Below are positions 52,369 through 62,278 of a DNA stretch of 64,000 nt, piece after piece (within the stretch, counting starts at the first letter, position 1; each line of letters begins with the position of its first letter). The DNA lies in assembly GCF_010501095.1 (NCBI RefSeq), contig NZ_QVMP01000002.1:204635-268634 (forward strand), read 5' to 3'. Made by a program: the position numbers and the translations under genes. The stretch is from Dysgonomonas sp. 520. Lineage in GTDB: Bacteria; Bacteroidota; Bacteroidia; Bacteroidales; Dysgonomonadaceae. The notes under the pieces are model-generated. The model had not been told where the DNA came from. It saw only the letters and a program-made list of their open reading frames with translations, and searched no databases.

Positions 52369-53799
52369 ATGAAACTAAAGGCTTATTTGCTGATATTTAT
52401 TTTTTCCTTGTCAGCTTCACTCTTTTCTCAGAATAAAAAGCAGGCGATAGATGCTTTTGTCAAAACAAAAGGTCTGGAAAATGCTTCCCTTGGGTTTTGC
52501 GCTATGGACAATACAGGAAAGATATTGTATCAACACGATAAGCAAAAGTCACTGACACCCGCTTCCGTTCTGAAATTGGTGACTACCTCAACGGCTTTGG
52601 AAGTTCTTGGCAGCGACTATCGCATCAAGACTGAGTTGGCTGTCGACAGCCTATCGCCAAGCAGGCTTCTGATTACGGGATATGGCGATCCCACGCTAGG
52701 TTCGGAATATATGGACGAACCGGCCAAAGCGTTTATCGGCAAATGGTATCGGGCAATTGAAAAGAATGTGAAAGGGCAGCCTGTTGATATCACAATCGAC
52801 GACAGTTATTTTGGATATGACGGGATTTCCAGAAAATGGATTCGTGAAGATATGGGCAATTACTTTGCGGCAGGAAGTTACGGAATCAGCATTTTCGATA
52901 ACACATACAGGTTGTTTTTCGACACACAGGGTCTTGATTTGTCCGATCGTCCTGTAATTGTAAGGACAGAACCTGACATGCCGGATCTGGTATTTACTAA
53001 CAATATGACCTTAAACAAAACAGGCCAGGATAATGGCTACATTTTGGGTGAACCTTTTTCGCACGACAGGCTGTTGATGGGTGACATTCCTGTCAACAAA
53101 AAATCGTTCAGCATAAAAGGAGACATCCCCTATCCCGGTTTTTATCTGGGACAAACATTAGCAACCTGCCTTGCTGATAGTGGCATTCAGGTTGGAGCAA
53201 TAAATACGATCCGAACTATCCCTTTCGAGGGAAATGATAGTAAGAGCAAATATAAAGTATTCTACACTCACCACTCACCCACTCTCAAAGACATAATCCG
53301 TGTGGTGAATGTGCGCAGCAACAATCATTACACAGAGCATCTCATCCGTTTGGTGGGAAAGAAGCAAGGTTCCGACTCAAAAAACGTTTTAGCCGAAAGC
53401 ATCAATCAGGCAAAGAAACTGTGGAAAGAGAAGGGATTGAATACCGATGCCCTGTTTATGTACGATGGCTGCGGATTGGCTCCGTCTAACGCCGTCAGTG
53501 CCGAATTTATTTGTGGTATTCTTCACTATATGAATACGAAATCGAAACACAAGGACGCTTTTTTCGAGTCTCTGCCAAGGGCAGGAAAAGAAGGAACTGT
53601 GAGAAACTTGTTGAAAGGAACCCGTCTGGAAGGGAAAGTACACCTCAAAAGCGGGAGTATTGCCAATGTGCAATGCTATGCCGGTTATGTGATTGTGGGG
53701 AAGAATAAATACCCATTTGCCGTGATGGTAAATAATTTCACAGGTCAACGGCGAAATGTGGTCAAAGCAATAGAGAAGCTATTGCTGGATGTATTTTGA
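52369..53799 (+). CDS. dacB: D-alanyl-D-alanine carboxypeptidase/endopeptidase (PBP4-type)
   Basis: PBP4 trims and cleaves peptidoglycan cross-links. I start at ATG 52369 (MKLKAYLLIFIFSLSASLFS), which gives a signal peptide; an earlier in-frame TTG is less likely. The product is 476 residues. The class C-type motifs are SVLK in TPASVLKLVTTS (residues about 66-69), SNN in VRSNNHYTEHLI, and KSG in LKSGSIANVQCYAG. The large insert between the first two motifs, seen in PBP4 proteins, is present. It is a single gene, followed by a 195-bp gap before sppA. Confidence 0.94.
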   Translation: MKLKAYLLIFIFSLSASLFSQNKKQAIDAFVKTKGLENASLGFCAMDNTGKILYQHDKQKSLTPASVLKLVTTSTALEVLGSDYRIKTELAVDSLSPSRLLITGYGDPTLGSEYMDEPAKAFIGKWYRAIEKNVKGQPVDITIDDSYFGYDGISRKWIREDMGNYFAAGSYGISIFDNTYRLFFDTQGLDLSDRPVIVRTEPDMPDLVFTNNMTLNKTGQDNGYILGEPFSHDRLLMGDIPVNKKSFSIKGDIPYPGFYLGQTLATCLADSGIQVGAINTIRTIPFEGNDSKSKYKVFYTHHSPTLKDIIRVVNVRSNNHYTEHLIRLVGKKQGSDSKNVLAESINQAKKLWKEKGLNTDALFMYDGCGLAPSNAVSAEFICGILHYMNTKSKHKDAFFESLPRAGKEGTVRNLLKGTRLEGKVHLKSGSIANVQCYAGYVIVGKNKYPFAVMVNNFTGQRRNVVKAIEKLLLDVF

Positions 53800-53994
53800 C
53801 TTGTTTCTTTCGTCTGCGGGTGCATAAAGAACCCCCATTTTGTTCACAAACAAGAGTTCTGTGACAAAATTCCAATTAGTGCGACTTATAATATTTTGAC
53901 AGGCATGTTGTTCCTTTCATTTTTATCTCTTGTGAAAGGGCATATTGTCCTGATTTTTATTTATTTTTGTTATTTGCATATATTTTGAATTAAA

Positions 53995-55770
53995 ATGAGA
54001 CAGTTTTTTAAAAATGTATTTTCTACGGTAGTCGGTGTTTTAGTCGCTACTTTCTTGTTTTTCCTATTAGGAATTCTTATCGTATCAATTATTGTAAGTT
54101 CATCATCCGGTTCTTTTTCACTGAAAGAAAATACTGTTTTGGAGCTGAAGCTGGAGGGCGTCTTGTTTGAACGGACAAGCGTAAAAAATCCCTTGTTCAA
54201 AATGTTAGGCGTGGAATCGGTTACCGAAATCGGACTTGACGACATTCTCGGTTCTATAAAAAAAGCCAAGAGCAACGACAAAATAAAAGGTATTTACATA
54301 CACGCCGGAATGTTTTCGGCTTCAACAGCCTCCCTGCAAGAAATACGTAATGCTTTGACCGACTTCAAGGAAAGCGGCAAATTTGTCGTTGCATACGGAG
54401 ACGTATACACGCAAGGTTGTTATTACCTTTCGTCTATGGCCGACAAAGTATTCCTGAATCCGCAAGGACAAGTAGATATGCACGGTCTGGCAGCTGTACC
54501 AACCTACTATAAAGGTTTGTTCGACAAATTGGGCATCGAAATGCAAATATTTAAAGTCGGCACTTTCAAATCGGCTGTCGAACCATATTCTTCCGACAAG
54601 ATGAGTGAGCCAAACAGGCAACAAATAACGGCTTATATGGGCGACCTTTGGGGCGAGATGCTGACAGGAATATCCAATTCGAGAAATATTTCCGTTGAGC
54701 AACTCAATATATTTACCGATTCGCTCGTAACGTTTCAAGACCAGAAATTCTTGATAGACAATCGCTTTGTAGATTCTTTGCTTTACCCATCGGAAGTGAA
54801 AGATTATTTGAAAACTATGGTAGGAATAGAAAAGGACGACAAACTGAATCTCGCAAGCATTGACAATATGAGTTTCGTTCTTTTAGACGAAATAAAAATA
54901 AATACGGAAAAACCTCAGATTGCAGTTTTATATGCCGAAGGTAGCATCGTGTCTGCCGAAACCGACACCGACGACGACAGAACCATCGTTGACAGGGATG
55001 TGGTGAAGCAATTGGAAAAACTGAAAAATGACGATGATGTGAAAGCCGTGGTTTTCAGAGTAAATTCGCGAGGGGGAAGTGCCTATGCCTCGGAACAGAT
55101 ATGGAAAGCCGTTTCGGAAGTGAAAGCTAAAAAGCCGATAGTAGTGTCGATGGGCGATTATGCCGCCTCGGGAGGATACTACATTTCTTGCAACGCAAAC
55201 AAGATTGTTGCACAGCCGGCAACGCTGACCGGTTCGATCGGAATTTTTGGCATGTTCCCTAATGTGGAAGGTTTGACTAAAAAAATAGGATTGTCTTTCG
55301 ATAAAGTGAAGACAAACAGGTATTCCGACTTCGGAGACTTCACTCGCCCAATGCGTGATGACGAAAAAAGATTGTTACAGGCCTACGTAGAGCGTGGTTA
55401 TGATCTGTTCCTTACACGTTGTGCCGACGGAAGAAAAATGCCGAAAGACTCTCTTGCCCTTATTGCCGAGGGTCGTGTATGGTCTGGTAAGCAAGCTCTG
55501 AAACTTGGGCTTGTGGATGAACTGGGCGGTTTGGAAAAAGCGATCTCAATAGCTGCCGAATTAGCAGAATTGACAGACTATTCAACAACGGAATATCCGC
55601 ATAAAAAGGAGTTTTTTGAAACGATATTGAACTCCAATCAAGAAGAACTGGCAACCCGTGCCCTGAAAGAATATTTGGGTGCAGACTACGAGATTGTCAA
55701 AACTTTGAGAGAATTGAAAAATCAGGATTATATGCAAGCCCGTATGCCATTTGAAATGGAAGTTCGCTAA
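53995..55770 (+). CDS. sppA: Signal peptide peptidase SppA (67K type)
   Basis: SppA degrades leftover signal peptides in the inner membrane. The 591 residues start with a membrane anchor (about residues 8-36) and contain two tandem SppA domains. The catalytic Ser is in GDYAASGGYYIS (near residue 395), and the Lys in KESGKFVVAYGDVYTQ (about 125-140) of the first domain. The gene is followed by lpxK with a 20-bp gap and probably is the first of a three-gene operon. The C-terminal end QARMPFEMEVR is a normal family end. Confidence 0.96.
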   Translation: MRQFFKNVFSTVVGVLVATFLFFLLGILIVSIIVSSSSGSFSLKENTVLELKLEGVLFERTSVKNPLFKMLGVESVTEIGLDDILGSIKKAKSNDKIKGIYIHAGMFSASTASLQEIRNALTDFKESGKFVVAYGDVYTQGCYYLSSMADKVFLNPQGQVDMHGLAAVPTYYKGLFDKLGIEMQIFKVGTFKSAVEPYSSDKMSEPNRQQITAYMGDLWGEMLTGISNSRNISVEQLNIFTDSLVTFQDQKFLIDNRFVDSLLYPSEVKDYLKTMVGIEKDDKLNLASIDNMSFVLLDEIKINTEKPQIAVLYAEGSIVSAETDTDDDRTIVDRDVVKQLEKLKNDDDVKAVVFRVNSRGGSAYASEQIWKAVSEVKAKKPIVVSMGDYAASGGYYISCNANKIVAQPATLTGSIGIFGMFPNVEGLTKKIGLSFDKVKTNRYSDFGDFTRPMRDDEKRLLQAYVERGYDLFLTRCADGRKMPKDSLALIAEGRVWSGKQALKLGLVDELGGLEKAISIAAELAELTDYSTTEYPHKKEFFETILNSNQEELATRALKEYLGADYEIVKTLRELKNQDYMQARMPFEMEVR

Positions 55771-55790
55771 AATTGCATGAAACACGATGA

Positions 55791-56885
55791 ATGAGTAAAC
55801 ATACCGTACATATCAGGAAATATTTATTACCATTATCTTGGTTGTACGGATTTGTTGTGTATCTACGCAATAAGTTCTTCCAATGGGGCATCCTCAAACA
55901 AAAATCATACGACATTCCTGTTATCTGTGTCGGAAACCTCACTGTGGGAGGAACAGGTAAGACTCCGCATATAGAGTATCTCATAACATTATTGAAGAAT
56001 AATTACCGGATAGCAGTTTTGAGCCGTGGCTATAAACGCAAAACCTCAGGATATATCCTTGCCGATAAGACATCTACATACAAGGACATAGGAGACGAAC
56101 CATATCAGATGTTGCTTAAATTTCCCGATGTGACTTTTGCCGTATCGGAAAACAGATGCAAAGGAATAGAAAAGCTCCTCTCGCTGCCCGAAGCATCCCG
56201 CCCTCAAATCATCCTTCTGGATGATGCTTACCAGCACAAGTATGTGAAGCCATCTTTTTCCATCCTTCTGACCGATTACAACAGGTTGTACACGTTTGAT
56301 GCGCTATTGCCTGCCGGAAGATTGCGCGAACCGGCATTATACTCGGAAAGTGCAAATATAATAATCGTAACAAAGTGCCCGGAAGACCTGAAACCCATCG
56401 ACCAACGGATACTAAATCACGAGTTGAATCCTTTTCCTTATCAGTATTTATTTTATACATCACTCTCTTATGGCGAGTTGACACCCCTTTTCAGCGAAAA
56501 GAAGCCTAAAGCAAAGCTATCGCAGCTAAAAGGTAAAACGGTTTTGCTGGTTACGGGCATTGCCTCGCCCCACCCTCTGATAAAGAAGCTGAATCGGTCT
56601 ACAAAATTTGTTGAGACAATGATTTTTCCCGATCACCACAACTTTCAGAGGAGAGATATTGTTGCTATCAACAAACGATTTGCAAAAATGAGTGGCAACG
56701 ATAAAATGGTAGTGGTAACTGAAAAAGATGCAGCAAGATTAAAATCGATGCCGGGGATAAGTGACGACGTGAGAAACGCTATCTACTATCTGCCGATAGA
56801 AATAAAGTTTGTTAATGCAGAAGATAAAGAAACATTTAACGATAAAATAATTAAGCATGTTACAGAAGATACAACAAACAGCTGA
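55791..56885 (+). CDS. lpxK: Tetraacyldisaccharide 4'-kinase
   Basis: LpxK adds the 4'-phosphate of lipid A at the inner membrane. The 364 residues show an N-terminal helix (LLPLSWLYGFVVYLRN), the P-loop VGNLTVGGTGKTPH near residues 45-58, LSRGYKRKTSGY, DDAYQHKYV, and VVTEKDAARLK near the C-terminus. All are standard LpxK blocks. The start of punA lies 29 bp inside its 3' end, so translation of the two is linked. Confidence 0.97.
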   Translation: MSKHTVHIRKYLLPLSWLYGFVVYLRNKFFQWGILKQKSYDIPVICVGNLTVGGTGKTPHIEYLITLLKNNYRIAVLSRGYKRKTSGYILADKTSTYKDIGDEPYQMLLKFPDVTFAVSENRCKGIEKLLSLPEASRPQIILLDDAYQHKYVKPSFSILLTDYNRLYTFDALLPAGRLREPALYSESANIIIVTKCPEDLKPIDQRILNHELNPFPYQYLFYTSLSYGELTPLFSEKKPKAKLSQLKGKTVLLVTGIASPHPLIKKLNRSTKFVETMIFPDHHNFQRRDIVAINKRFAKMSGNDKMVVVTEKDAARLKSMPGISDDVRNAIYYLPIEIKFVNAEDKETFNDKIIKHVTEDTTNS

Positions 56886-57672
56886 TTACATTAAAAGTAA
56901 GATAACGGTAATACCAAACTATGCCATCATACTTGGCACAGGGTTGGGCGAATTGGTAAATGTCATTACCGAGAAAAAAGAAATTCCTTATGAAGAAATT
57001 CCCAACTTTCCTGTTTCCACAGTAGAGGGGCACAGCGGAAAACTGATCTTCGGAAAACTAGGGGGAAAAGACGTGCTGGCAATGCAAGGACGCTTTCACT
57101 ACTACGAAGGATATAACATGAAAGAAGTTACTTTTCCTGTTCGGGTTTTCAAAGCGTTGGGCATTGATTATCTTTTCGTGTCTAATGCTGCCGGAGGAAT
57201 GAACAGCAGCTTCGAGATAGGAGACATCATGCTGATTGAAGACCACATCAACCTGTTTCCCGAACATCCGCTCAGAGGCAAGAACTTCAACGAACTGGGA
57301 ACCCGTTTTCCCGATATGAGCGAAGCCTACAACAAAGAACTAAGGAAAATGGCGACTGACATTGCAAAGGAGAACAACATAAAACTGCAATACGGAGTAT
57401 ATGTGGGTACATCAGGTCCTACCTTTGAAACGCCATCGGAATACAATTATTTCAAAATAATTGGAGGTGATGCTGTGGGCATGTCAACTGTGCCGGAAGT
57501 TATCGTCGCCAATCATGCTAAAATGAAGGTTCTGGCGTTCTCTATAATCACCGATTTGGGTGTGATCGGTAAGATTGTGGAAGTGTCGCACGAAGAAGTG
57601 CAGGAAGCGGCCAAAATAGCCCAACCCAAAATGGCGCTCATCATGGAAGAAATCATCCGGCGAATTAGCTAA
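56857..57672 (+). CDS. punA: Purine nucleoside phosphorylase
   Basis: The enzyme splits purine nucleosides with phosphate for salvage. The 271 residues match the trimeric, PNP-I type: ILGTGLGELVN, FPVSTVEGHSGK, GRFHYYEGY, SNAAGGMN, DHINLFPEHPLRG, and the base-binding TFETPSEY and GDAVGMSTVPE. The ATG at 56857 overlaps the lpxK gene by 29 bp, giving MLQKIQQTADYIKS; no later ATG would keep the full N-terminus. A strong terminator follows and ends the sppA-lpxK-punA unit. Confidence 0.96.
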   Translation: MLQKIQQTADYIKSKITVIPNYAIILGTGLGELVNVITEKKEIPYEEIPNFPVSTVEGHSGKLIFGKLGGKDVLAMQGRFHYYEGYNMKEVTFPVRVFKALGIDYLFVSNAAGGMNSSFEIGDIMLIEDHINLFPEHPLRGKNFNELGTRFPDMSEAYNKELRKMATDIAKENNIKLQYGVYVGTSGPTFETPSEYNYFKIIGGDAVGMSTVPEVIVANHAKMKVLAFSIITDLGVIGKIVEVSHEEVQEAAKIAQPKMALIMEEIIRRIS

Positions 57673-57688
57673 TGAAAGAAAACATAAC

Positions 57689-57721
57689 AAAAAAGGAAAC
57701 CTGACCGGGTTTCCTTTTTTT
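57689..57721. terminator. Rho-independent terminator between punA and porZ
   Basis: AAAAAAGGAAACC (57689-57701) pairs perfectly with GGTTTCCTTTTTT (57708-57720), 13 bp with a 6-nt loop. It is symmetrical and lies between two converging genes, so it can serve both strands. Confidence 0.88.
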
Positions 57722-57742
57722 GTATATATGCACAATGTCTTT

Positions 57743-60100
57743 CTATTCATTTGTGACGGACACTGTCCCAACCATCCCTGTTTTGTCAAATTCATCCGTT
57801 CCGAATATATAATACAATCCGGGTGTTACGATAGTTCCGGTATTATCTTTCAGATTCCATAAATACTCACCTTTTACTGCATTTGTTTCCAAAACTAAAT
57901 TACCTTTCTCATCAGCCAATTTCAGATACGAATTTGGTTTCAGTCCGAATATATTAACCTGTTTGGTTCCGTTCACAGACATTGATGCTGGCTGAACAAG
58001 AACCGATATTTCTCTGGAACTTGCGCTTGAAGGTGTACACTTAAACGAAACCATCCCTTTATCGGTTCCAACATATACAATATCATTGTCATTATCTACA
58101 ACCACATCAAAAATACAATTTGATGGAAGGCAACTATTTTCTGTTGTAAAGTTATAAATTGTTTCTCTCCCATCTTCATCCATCAAAAATAAACCAAGAT
58201 CGTCAGTGGCAAACCACTTTCTGTTCATTCTGTCTATTGCTACTGAGCGGACAAACGTATTTTCGAATAAATTTATCAAATTGCCCGACCCCTTGTCTAT
58301 TGTTTTCGCATAACCAAACCGAATGTCGTTATCTAATAAATCCTCTGTTACTTTAATAGTAAAAACGCCTATGTTTGTACAAATCCACATGGTTTTCTTT
58401 TTGTCTTCAACCATCCTCATAAAGCGCTCTATATCTAGCCTATTTCCATTCTCATCAAGAAAGGAAGAAACAACTTTCGATTTGTCATCCGACGAGTCTC
58501 CTAGTGTTCCGTTTTCATTAAAAAGAACCAAGTTCGGGAAGTCTCCACGCTCTCCCCCACACCACTTATTGCTATAACTATCAATAGCTAAAGATTTACT
58601 ATTTGTTCCAAGAAATTCCGATTCCGGGATATAATGTGCTTTGATTTCCCAAGGTCCACTTTTTCTTTCGAAAGAATATATTTTAGTTTTTGTATGTGAT
58701 CCAACAGTCCATAATACCCCATTCTTATCAAAAGCTAACCCATTGACACGCAAAAAACCATACCAACCACTTATAGGCAAAAATTTACCTCCGGTAGTGG
58801 AGCTATTATATAAATAAGGATCGCCTTTCGATTTATATTCATAAATACCCATTCCCCAGCTGGTTACAAATAGGTGATCTGAATCTTCCGGGTCGCTTAT
58901 AACATTCGAAAAATCAATTCTCCCCCCATTTACAGCCGGATAGTTAAACCACGAGTTATTGTCCCATTCGCTAAGCTGTCCCGGATAATTGTAGTTGTCA
59001 AGGTAATAGCCTCCGCTAACAACTCTTACTTTCCCTCCGGTATATGCCATGAAAAATGGATAATTGCTATGAGGCCCATTAGGTCTTAAATTACTTTTCA
59101 GTTGAGATATACTTGATCCATTCAGGTCAAGCTGAATCTGAGACAATCTACTTCCATTGAATGCAACCCAAAACAGGCCGGAGGAATAATTTGCATATGA
59201 AAGGGTAATTAGATTATTTGTATCGTATGATTTGTAAGACTTGTAACCCGAAAAATAATAAATTTTGTTCTTTTGATAAACAGCAAGATGTTCTATATTC
59301 TCCGAAACCATTATAGCAGAACTGGTTCCGGTAATAATGTCCTCTACTTTATCGCTATCGGACAGTGTGTACAAACCTTTATCCGAAACTAAAAAATGCA
59401 ACTTATCCTGATAAGATGATAATTTACATATTTCAGAATCGGAAAATGATACCGAACCGACATACTTGCTACTCAGATTCAATTTCTTCCATTCCGAGAT
59501 ATCTTGAATGTTCTTTTGTTCGGGTATCGTATACACTCCATCACTGGTTGCAGCAAAAAACTGGTTATCAAGGTATGTTATAGAATATACCGGAATATTG
59601 AAGAAACATGTCTGTCTTACTGTTTTATTGTCTATGTCGATAGCATAAATGCCAAAATTTGTGGCCACATAAGCCACATTATTCAACATAAATATGTCAT
59701 TCACCTTCTTGTTTAACGCCGGATTTGAAGAATCCAATCCTTGAACGGAATAGAATGTTTTATCGGAAGTCATCACATCCATTTTATTGTTTTCTCTCAC
59801 AATGAGTAATGCCGACCGAAGACTGTTGTATGCCAATTTCATAACTTTATCGTTGCCCCTGTCTTGACGAAAACAGATGTCATAACCACCTGAAACAGCA
59901 TCATATTTAAATAACTTGCCATCAATAACAGCAAATGCCTCGCCACTATTTCCGGTGGCTAGTTGCTCTACATCTTTTTCATACGAGAAGTGCGATTTCC
60001 ACGTATTTTCTTCTGTTTGAGCATATAGCAAATTACAAAGAAAAACGAAAGAAGCAATCAATATAGTCTTTGTATAATTCATAGTTAGATTATTATTCAT
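57743..60100 (-). CDS. porZ: Type IX secretion protein PorZ-like
   Basis: The 785-residue product has a signal peptide (best from Met7, ATG 60082: [22 protein letters not shown] in part), then two-component-regulator-type propeller repeats (residues about 30-700: [30 protein letters not shown]) and a C-terminal sorting-type domain ([20 protein letters not shown]). This layout and length match PorZ, which in Porphyromonas passes anionic LPS to the type IX attachment complex. The first ATG at 60100 overlaps the rdgB stop by 8 bp, so the two genes form an operon. Other por genes are not in the window. Confidence 0.88.
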   Translation of the reverse strand: MNNNLTMNYTKTILIASFVFLCNLLYAQTEENTWKSHFSYEKDVEQLATGNSGEAFAVIDGKLFKYDAVSGGYDICFRQDRGNDKVMKLAYNSLRSALLIVRENNKMDVMTSDKTFYSVQGLDSSNPALNKKVNDIFMLNNVAYVATNFGIYAIDIDNKTVRQTCFFNIPVYSITYLDNQFFAATSDGVYTIPEQKNIQDISEWKKLNLSSKYVGSVSFSDSEICKLSSYQDKLHFLVSDKGLYTLSDSDKVEDIITGTSSAIMVSENIEHLAVYQKNKIYYFSGYKSYKSYDTNNLITLSYANYSSGLFWVAFNGSRLSQIQLDLNGSSISQLKSNLRPNGPHSNYPFFMAYTGGKVRVVSGGYYLDNYNYPGQLSEWDNNSWFNYPAVNGGRIDFSNVISDPEDSDHLFVTSWGMGIYEYKSKGDPYLYNSSTTGGKFLPISGWYGFLRVNGLAFDKNGVLWTVGSHTKTKIYSFERKSGPWEIKAHYIPESEFLGTNSKSLAIDSYSNKWCGGERGDFPNLVLFNENGTLGDSSDDKSKVVSSFLDENGNRLDIERFMRMVEDKKKTMWICTNIGVFTIKVTEDLLDNDIRFGYAKTIDKGSGNLINLFENTFVRSVAIDRMNRKWFATDDLGLFLMDEDGRETIYNFTTENSCLPSNCIFDVVVDNDNDIVYVGTDKGMVSFKCTPSSASSREISVLVQPASMSVNGTKQVNIFGLKPNSYLKLADEKGNLVLETNAVKGEYLWNLKDNTGTIVTPGLYYIFGTDEFDKTGMVGTVSVTNE

Positions 60101-60677
60101 TTTTTAGGAATTTACATAGTTTGTCTATTGCCAAAGCCCTGTGGCTTATCGTATTTTTTGTTTCAAGACTAAGTTCGGCAAATGTTTTATCATATCCTTC
60201 GGGAACAAATACCGGATCGTATCCGAAGCCGGAGTTGCCCTTGCATGAGTTTGCTATAACACCTCTCACCTCTCCTTCGAAACAGTGCTCTTCATCATCA
60301 ATTATAAGCGCAACAACAGTTCTGAACCTGGCTTTCCTATTTTCTTTGCCTTTCAGTTCGGACAAAAGTTTTTCTATATTTTTTTGAGAATCCTTGTCTT
60401 CTCCGGCGTAGCGTGCCGAATGAACACCCGGAGCATTATTCAAAGCCTCCACTTCCAAACCTGTATCATCTGCAAAACAATCGAACTTATAATTGTTTTT
60501 TACATACTGTGCTTTGATTTTCGCATTCTCTTCTAAGGTTGTTCCTGTTTCCGGAATGTCAACAATGCACCCGATGTCTTCCAGACTCAGTACTTCAAAA
60601 TCGTTTGCCAATATGGCTCTCACTTCATCTAATTTGTGTTTGTTATTTGTCGCAAAAATCAACTTTTTCAAAAACAT
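60093..60677 (-). CDS. rdgB: Non-canonical purine NTP pyrophosphatase (RdgB/HAM1)
   Basis: The enzyme removes dITP and XTP from the nucleotide pool. In 194 residues it shows [16 protein letters not shown] (substrate-binding start), [25 protein letters not shown] in family order, [16 protein letters not shown] and [10 protein letters not shown]. All positions expected for the active site are present. The minus-strand -7 box TATATTTG lies at 60706-60713. Upstream is a MITE-like element. Confidence 0.97.
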   Translation of the reverse strand: MFLKKLIFATNNKHKLDEVRAILANDFEVLSLEDIGCIVDIPETGTTLEENAKIKAQYVKNNYKFDCFADDTGLEVEALNNAPGVHSARYAGEDKDSQKNIEKLLSELKGKENRKARFRTVVALIIDDEEHCFEGEVRGVIANSCKGNSGFGYDPVFVPEGYDKTFAELSLETKNTISHRALAIDKLCKFLKNE

Positions 60678-60759
60678 AGTAATTGTAAAAAACAGTGGTC
60701 TTTGGCAAATATATTAAATTTAGATTGAAAAGACATCACATTGAAAGTATTTTAATATA

Positions 60760-60899
60760 GAAACCGTCTAGACTTTTCCGTTTTATTCAATTTTGTCATC
60801 CTGAGAGTATCGAAGGATCTGTTTTTTTAGATGTTTCACTACGTTCAACATGACAAAAACTCAAAAATTAAGTATAATTTAAAAAGTCTAGATGACTTC
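60760..60899. mobile_element. MITE-like 140-bp element, copy 2 (inverted)
   Basis: This is the reverse complement of 52136-52274 with very few changes: one extra T in a homopolymer, one internal change and an altered outer end on the left (GAAACCGTCTAGAC instead of GAAGTCATCTAGAC). The right end keeps GTCTAGATGACTTC. It sits about 50 bp upstream of the rdgB -7 box. The rest of this 439-bp gap holds the repeat unit at 61017-61070 and no gene. Confidence 0.75.
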
Positions 60900-61016
60900 A
60901 TAGAAGTCTTCCCAACTTTTTCAAAACAACAGAATAAAGCCAATTGCGAAAATCATAAAATATGTGAACCAGTAGTTGAAAAATGTTGGATTTTATCCGA
61001 CAAAATGCAATGAGAG

Positions 61017-61070
61017 TAGGGGTGCGTTTGTAGGGGCAGGGCTCTGCTCTGCCCGAAAGATCTATCTAAT
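61017..61070. repeat. GTGCGTTTGTAGGGG intergenic repeat unit
   Basis: GGGGTGCGTTTGTAGGGGCAGGGCTCTGCTCTGCCCGAAAG contains the hairpin GGGCAGGGCTCTGCTCTGCCC-like arms. Related copies lie at 13348-13388 and, inverted, at 37518-37560. Confidence 0.65.
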
Positions 61071-61116
61071 GTAATCCAACCACACTATTCAACATTAAAA
61101 AAAATTGAAGCAAGCG

Positions 61117-61707
61117 TCATTCAGTTTCGAAGTCTTCTATTTCTTTCAATGAATCTTGTATTTGCTGGATAAATTTCCGGTAGGTCTTTTTATAAAACAA
61201 GAAGACGATGAATAGTATCGCCGCAATTATGATGGCAGTGTAGATGATAAAATATATCCTCGCATATTCCGGTAGATTTCCGATAATAGTGTAGGTGAAA
61301 GAAGACATAAACAGGATGGCAAAAACCGCCCCACCCCATTTTTCATACGAAATATACATTTTATATCGCAGTATTTTTTTCGAACTTGTCAGTATATCCT
61401 GTTTTTCAAAATCAATATTTTTCAAATATCTAAACTTGAACATTTGCCAACAAAACATTATCAAACAGGTGGCTATATAACATGCCTTAAGCACTGTATT
61501 GTACTGTGCATGAACAAAAATCATATTATGAATAAACGGAAAAGGGATACAGCACAGAGTGGTAAAAAGAAAAATAAATTCCATTTTTTTCAGTTTACTC
61601 AAAGCACCTTGTCCTCTGTTGTCAACCATTCTGCGTATTTTTTCTTCGCTGATGGTTGGCTCCACATCCAGATTGTTCCACTTCGATTTTATGTTGTCTA
61701 AATCCAT
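61117..61707 (-). CDS. Membrane protein paired with an ECF sigma factor
   Basis: The 196-residue product has a soluble N-terminus (MDLDNIKSKWNNLDVEPTIS, about 40 residues) and four membrane segments (about 43-60, 75-92, 122-142, 150-172), ending in a charged helix. The start lies 21 bp after the sigma factor stop. Gene order and layout suggest an anti-sigma or accessory membrane protein, but no ZAS-type zinc motif is seen and the family is not named. This role is inference from position. Confidence 0.75.
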   Translation of the reverse strand: MDLDNIKSKWNNLDVEPTISEEKIRRMVDNRGQGALSKLKKMEFIFLFTTLCCIPFPFIHNMIFVHAQYNTVLKACYIATCLIMFCWQMFKFRYLKNIDFEKQDILTSSKKILRYKMYISYEKWGGAVFAILFMSSFTYTIIGNLPEYARIYFIIYTAIIIAAILFIVFLFYKKTYRKFIQQIQDSLKEIEDFETE

Positions 61708-61728
61708 ATTATATTGTTCTCCTCACTC

Positions 61729-62211
61729 TTACTCGTTCGACATTTTTCTCAATTTTTCTTTAATCCGCCCCAATTTAGTAGCCACATTCGTAGGCGTCAA
61801 TCCTGTAATTTCGGCTATCTCCTTGTAGGGTTTATCGTCCAGGTAAAGCAAAACCAATGCCCGTTCAATCTTACCTAGCCTGTTTATAAGTTTGTATAAA
61901 GTTTTAATATCGTCGCTGTTGTCCGGAATATCCGGAACATCCATCGTTATATCTACATACTGAGGCTTATTCTTGCTCCTCCGAAAGAAAGTCACACAAG
62001 TATTCAGTGCTATGCGGTATATCCATGTAGATATCTTGCTCTCGCCCCTGAAATTTGGATAAGCCCGCCACAAGTTGATAACAACCTCCTGATACAAATC
62101 GCCGATAGGCTGATCTTCACTCACATAGAAAGAAGTGACTTTGTAAATGATACGCTCATGCTCACGTATCACCCTCATAAACTCCTTTTCCTGTTCCGAT
62201 CCCCTATGCAC
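61729..62211 (-). CDS. ECF-type RNA polymerase sigma factor
   Basis: The 160-residue protein has sigma region 2 (about residues 15-80: DQPIGDLYQEVVINLWRAY, FRGESKISTWIYRIALNTC) and region 4 (about 105-158: LLYLDDKPYKEIAEITGLT followed by PTNVATKLGRIKEKLR). The helix-turn-helix is complete. The first ATG is used; Met12 is another possible start. Together with the following membrane protein it makes a two-gene unit of the kind used for envelope stress. Upstream, 67 bp separate it from the TrmH-family gene stop. Confidence 0.93.
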   Translation of the reverse strand: MHRGSEQEKEFMRVIREHERIIYKVTSFYVSEDQPIGDLYQEVVINLWRAYPNFRGESKISTWIYRIALNTCVTFFRRSKNKPQYVDITMDVPDIPDNSDDIKTLYKLINRLGKIERALVLLYLDDKPYKEIAEITGLTPTNVATKLGRIKEKLRKMSNE

Positions 62212-62278
62212 GTTTATTGTATTTTATTATTGTTAGTCGATAGTTTTGCAGTTTTGTCACAAATGAGAATGTTAAAAA

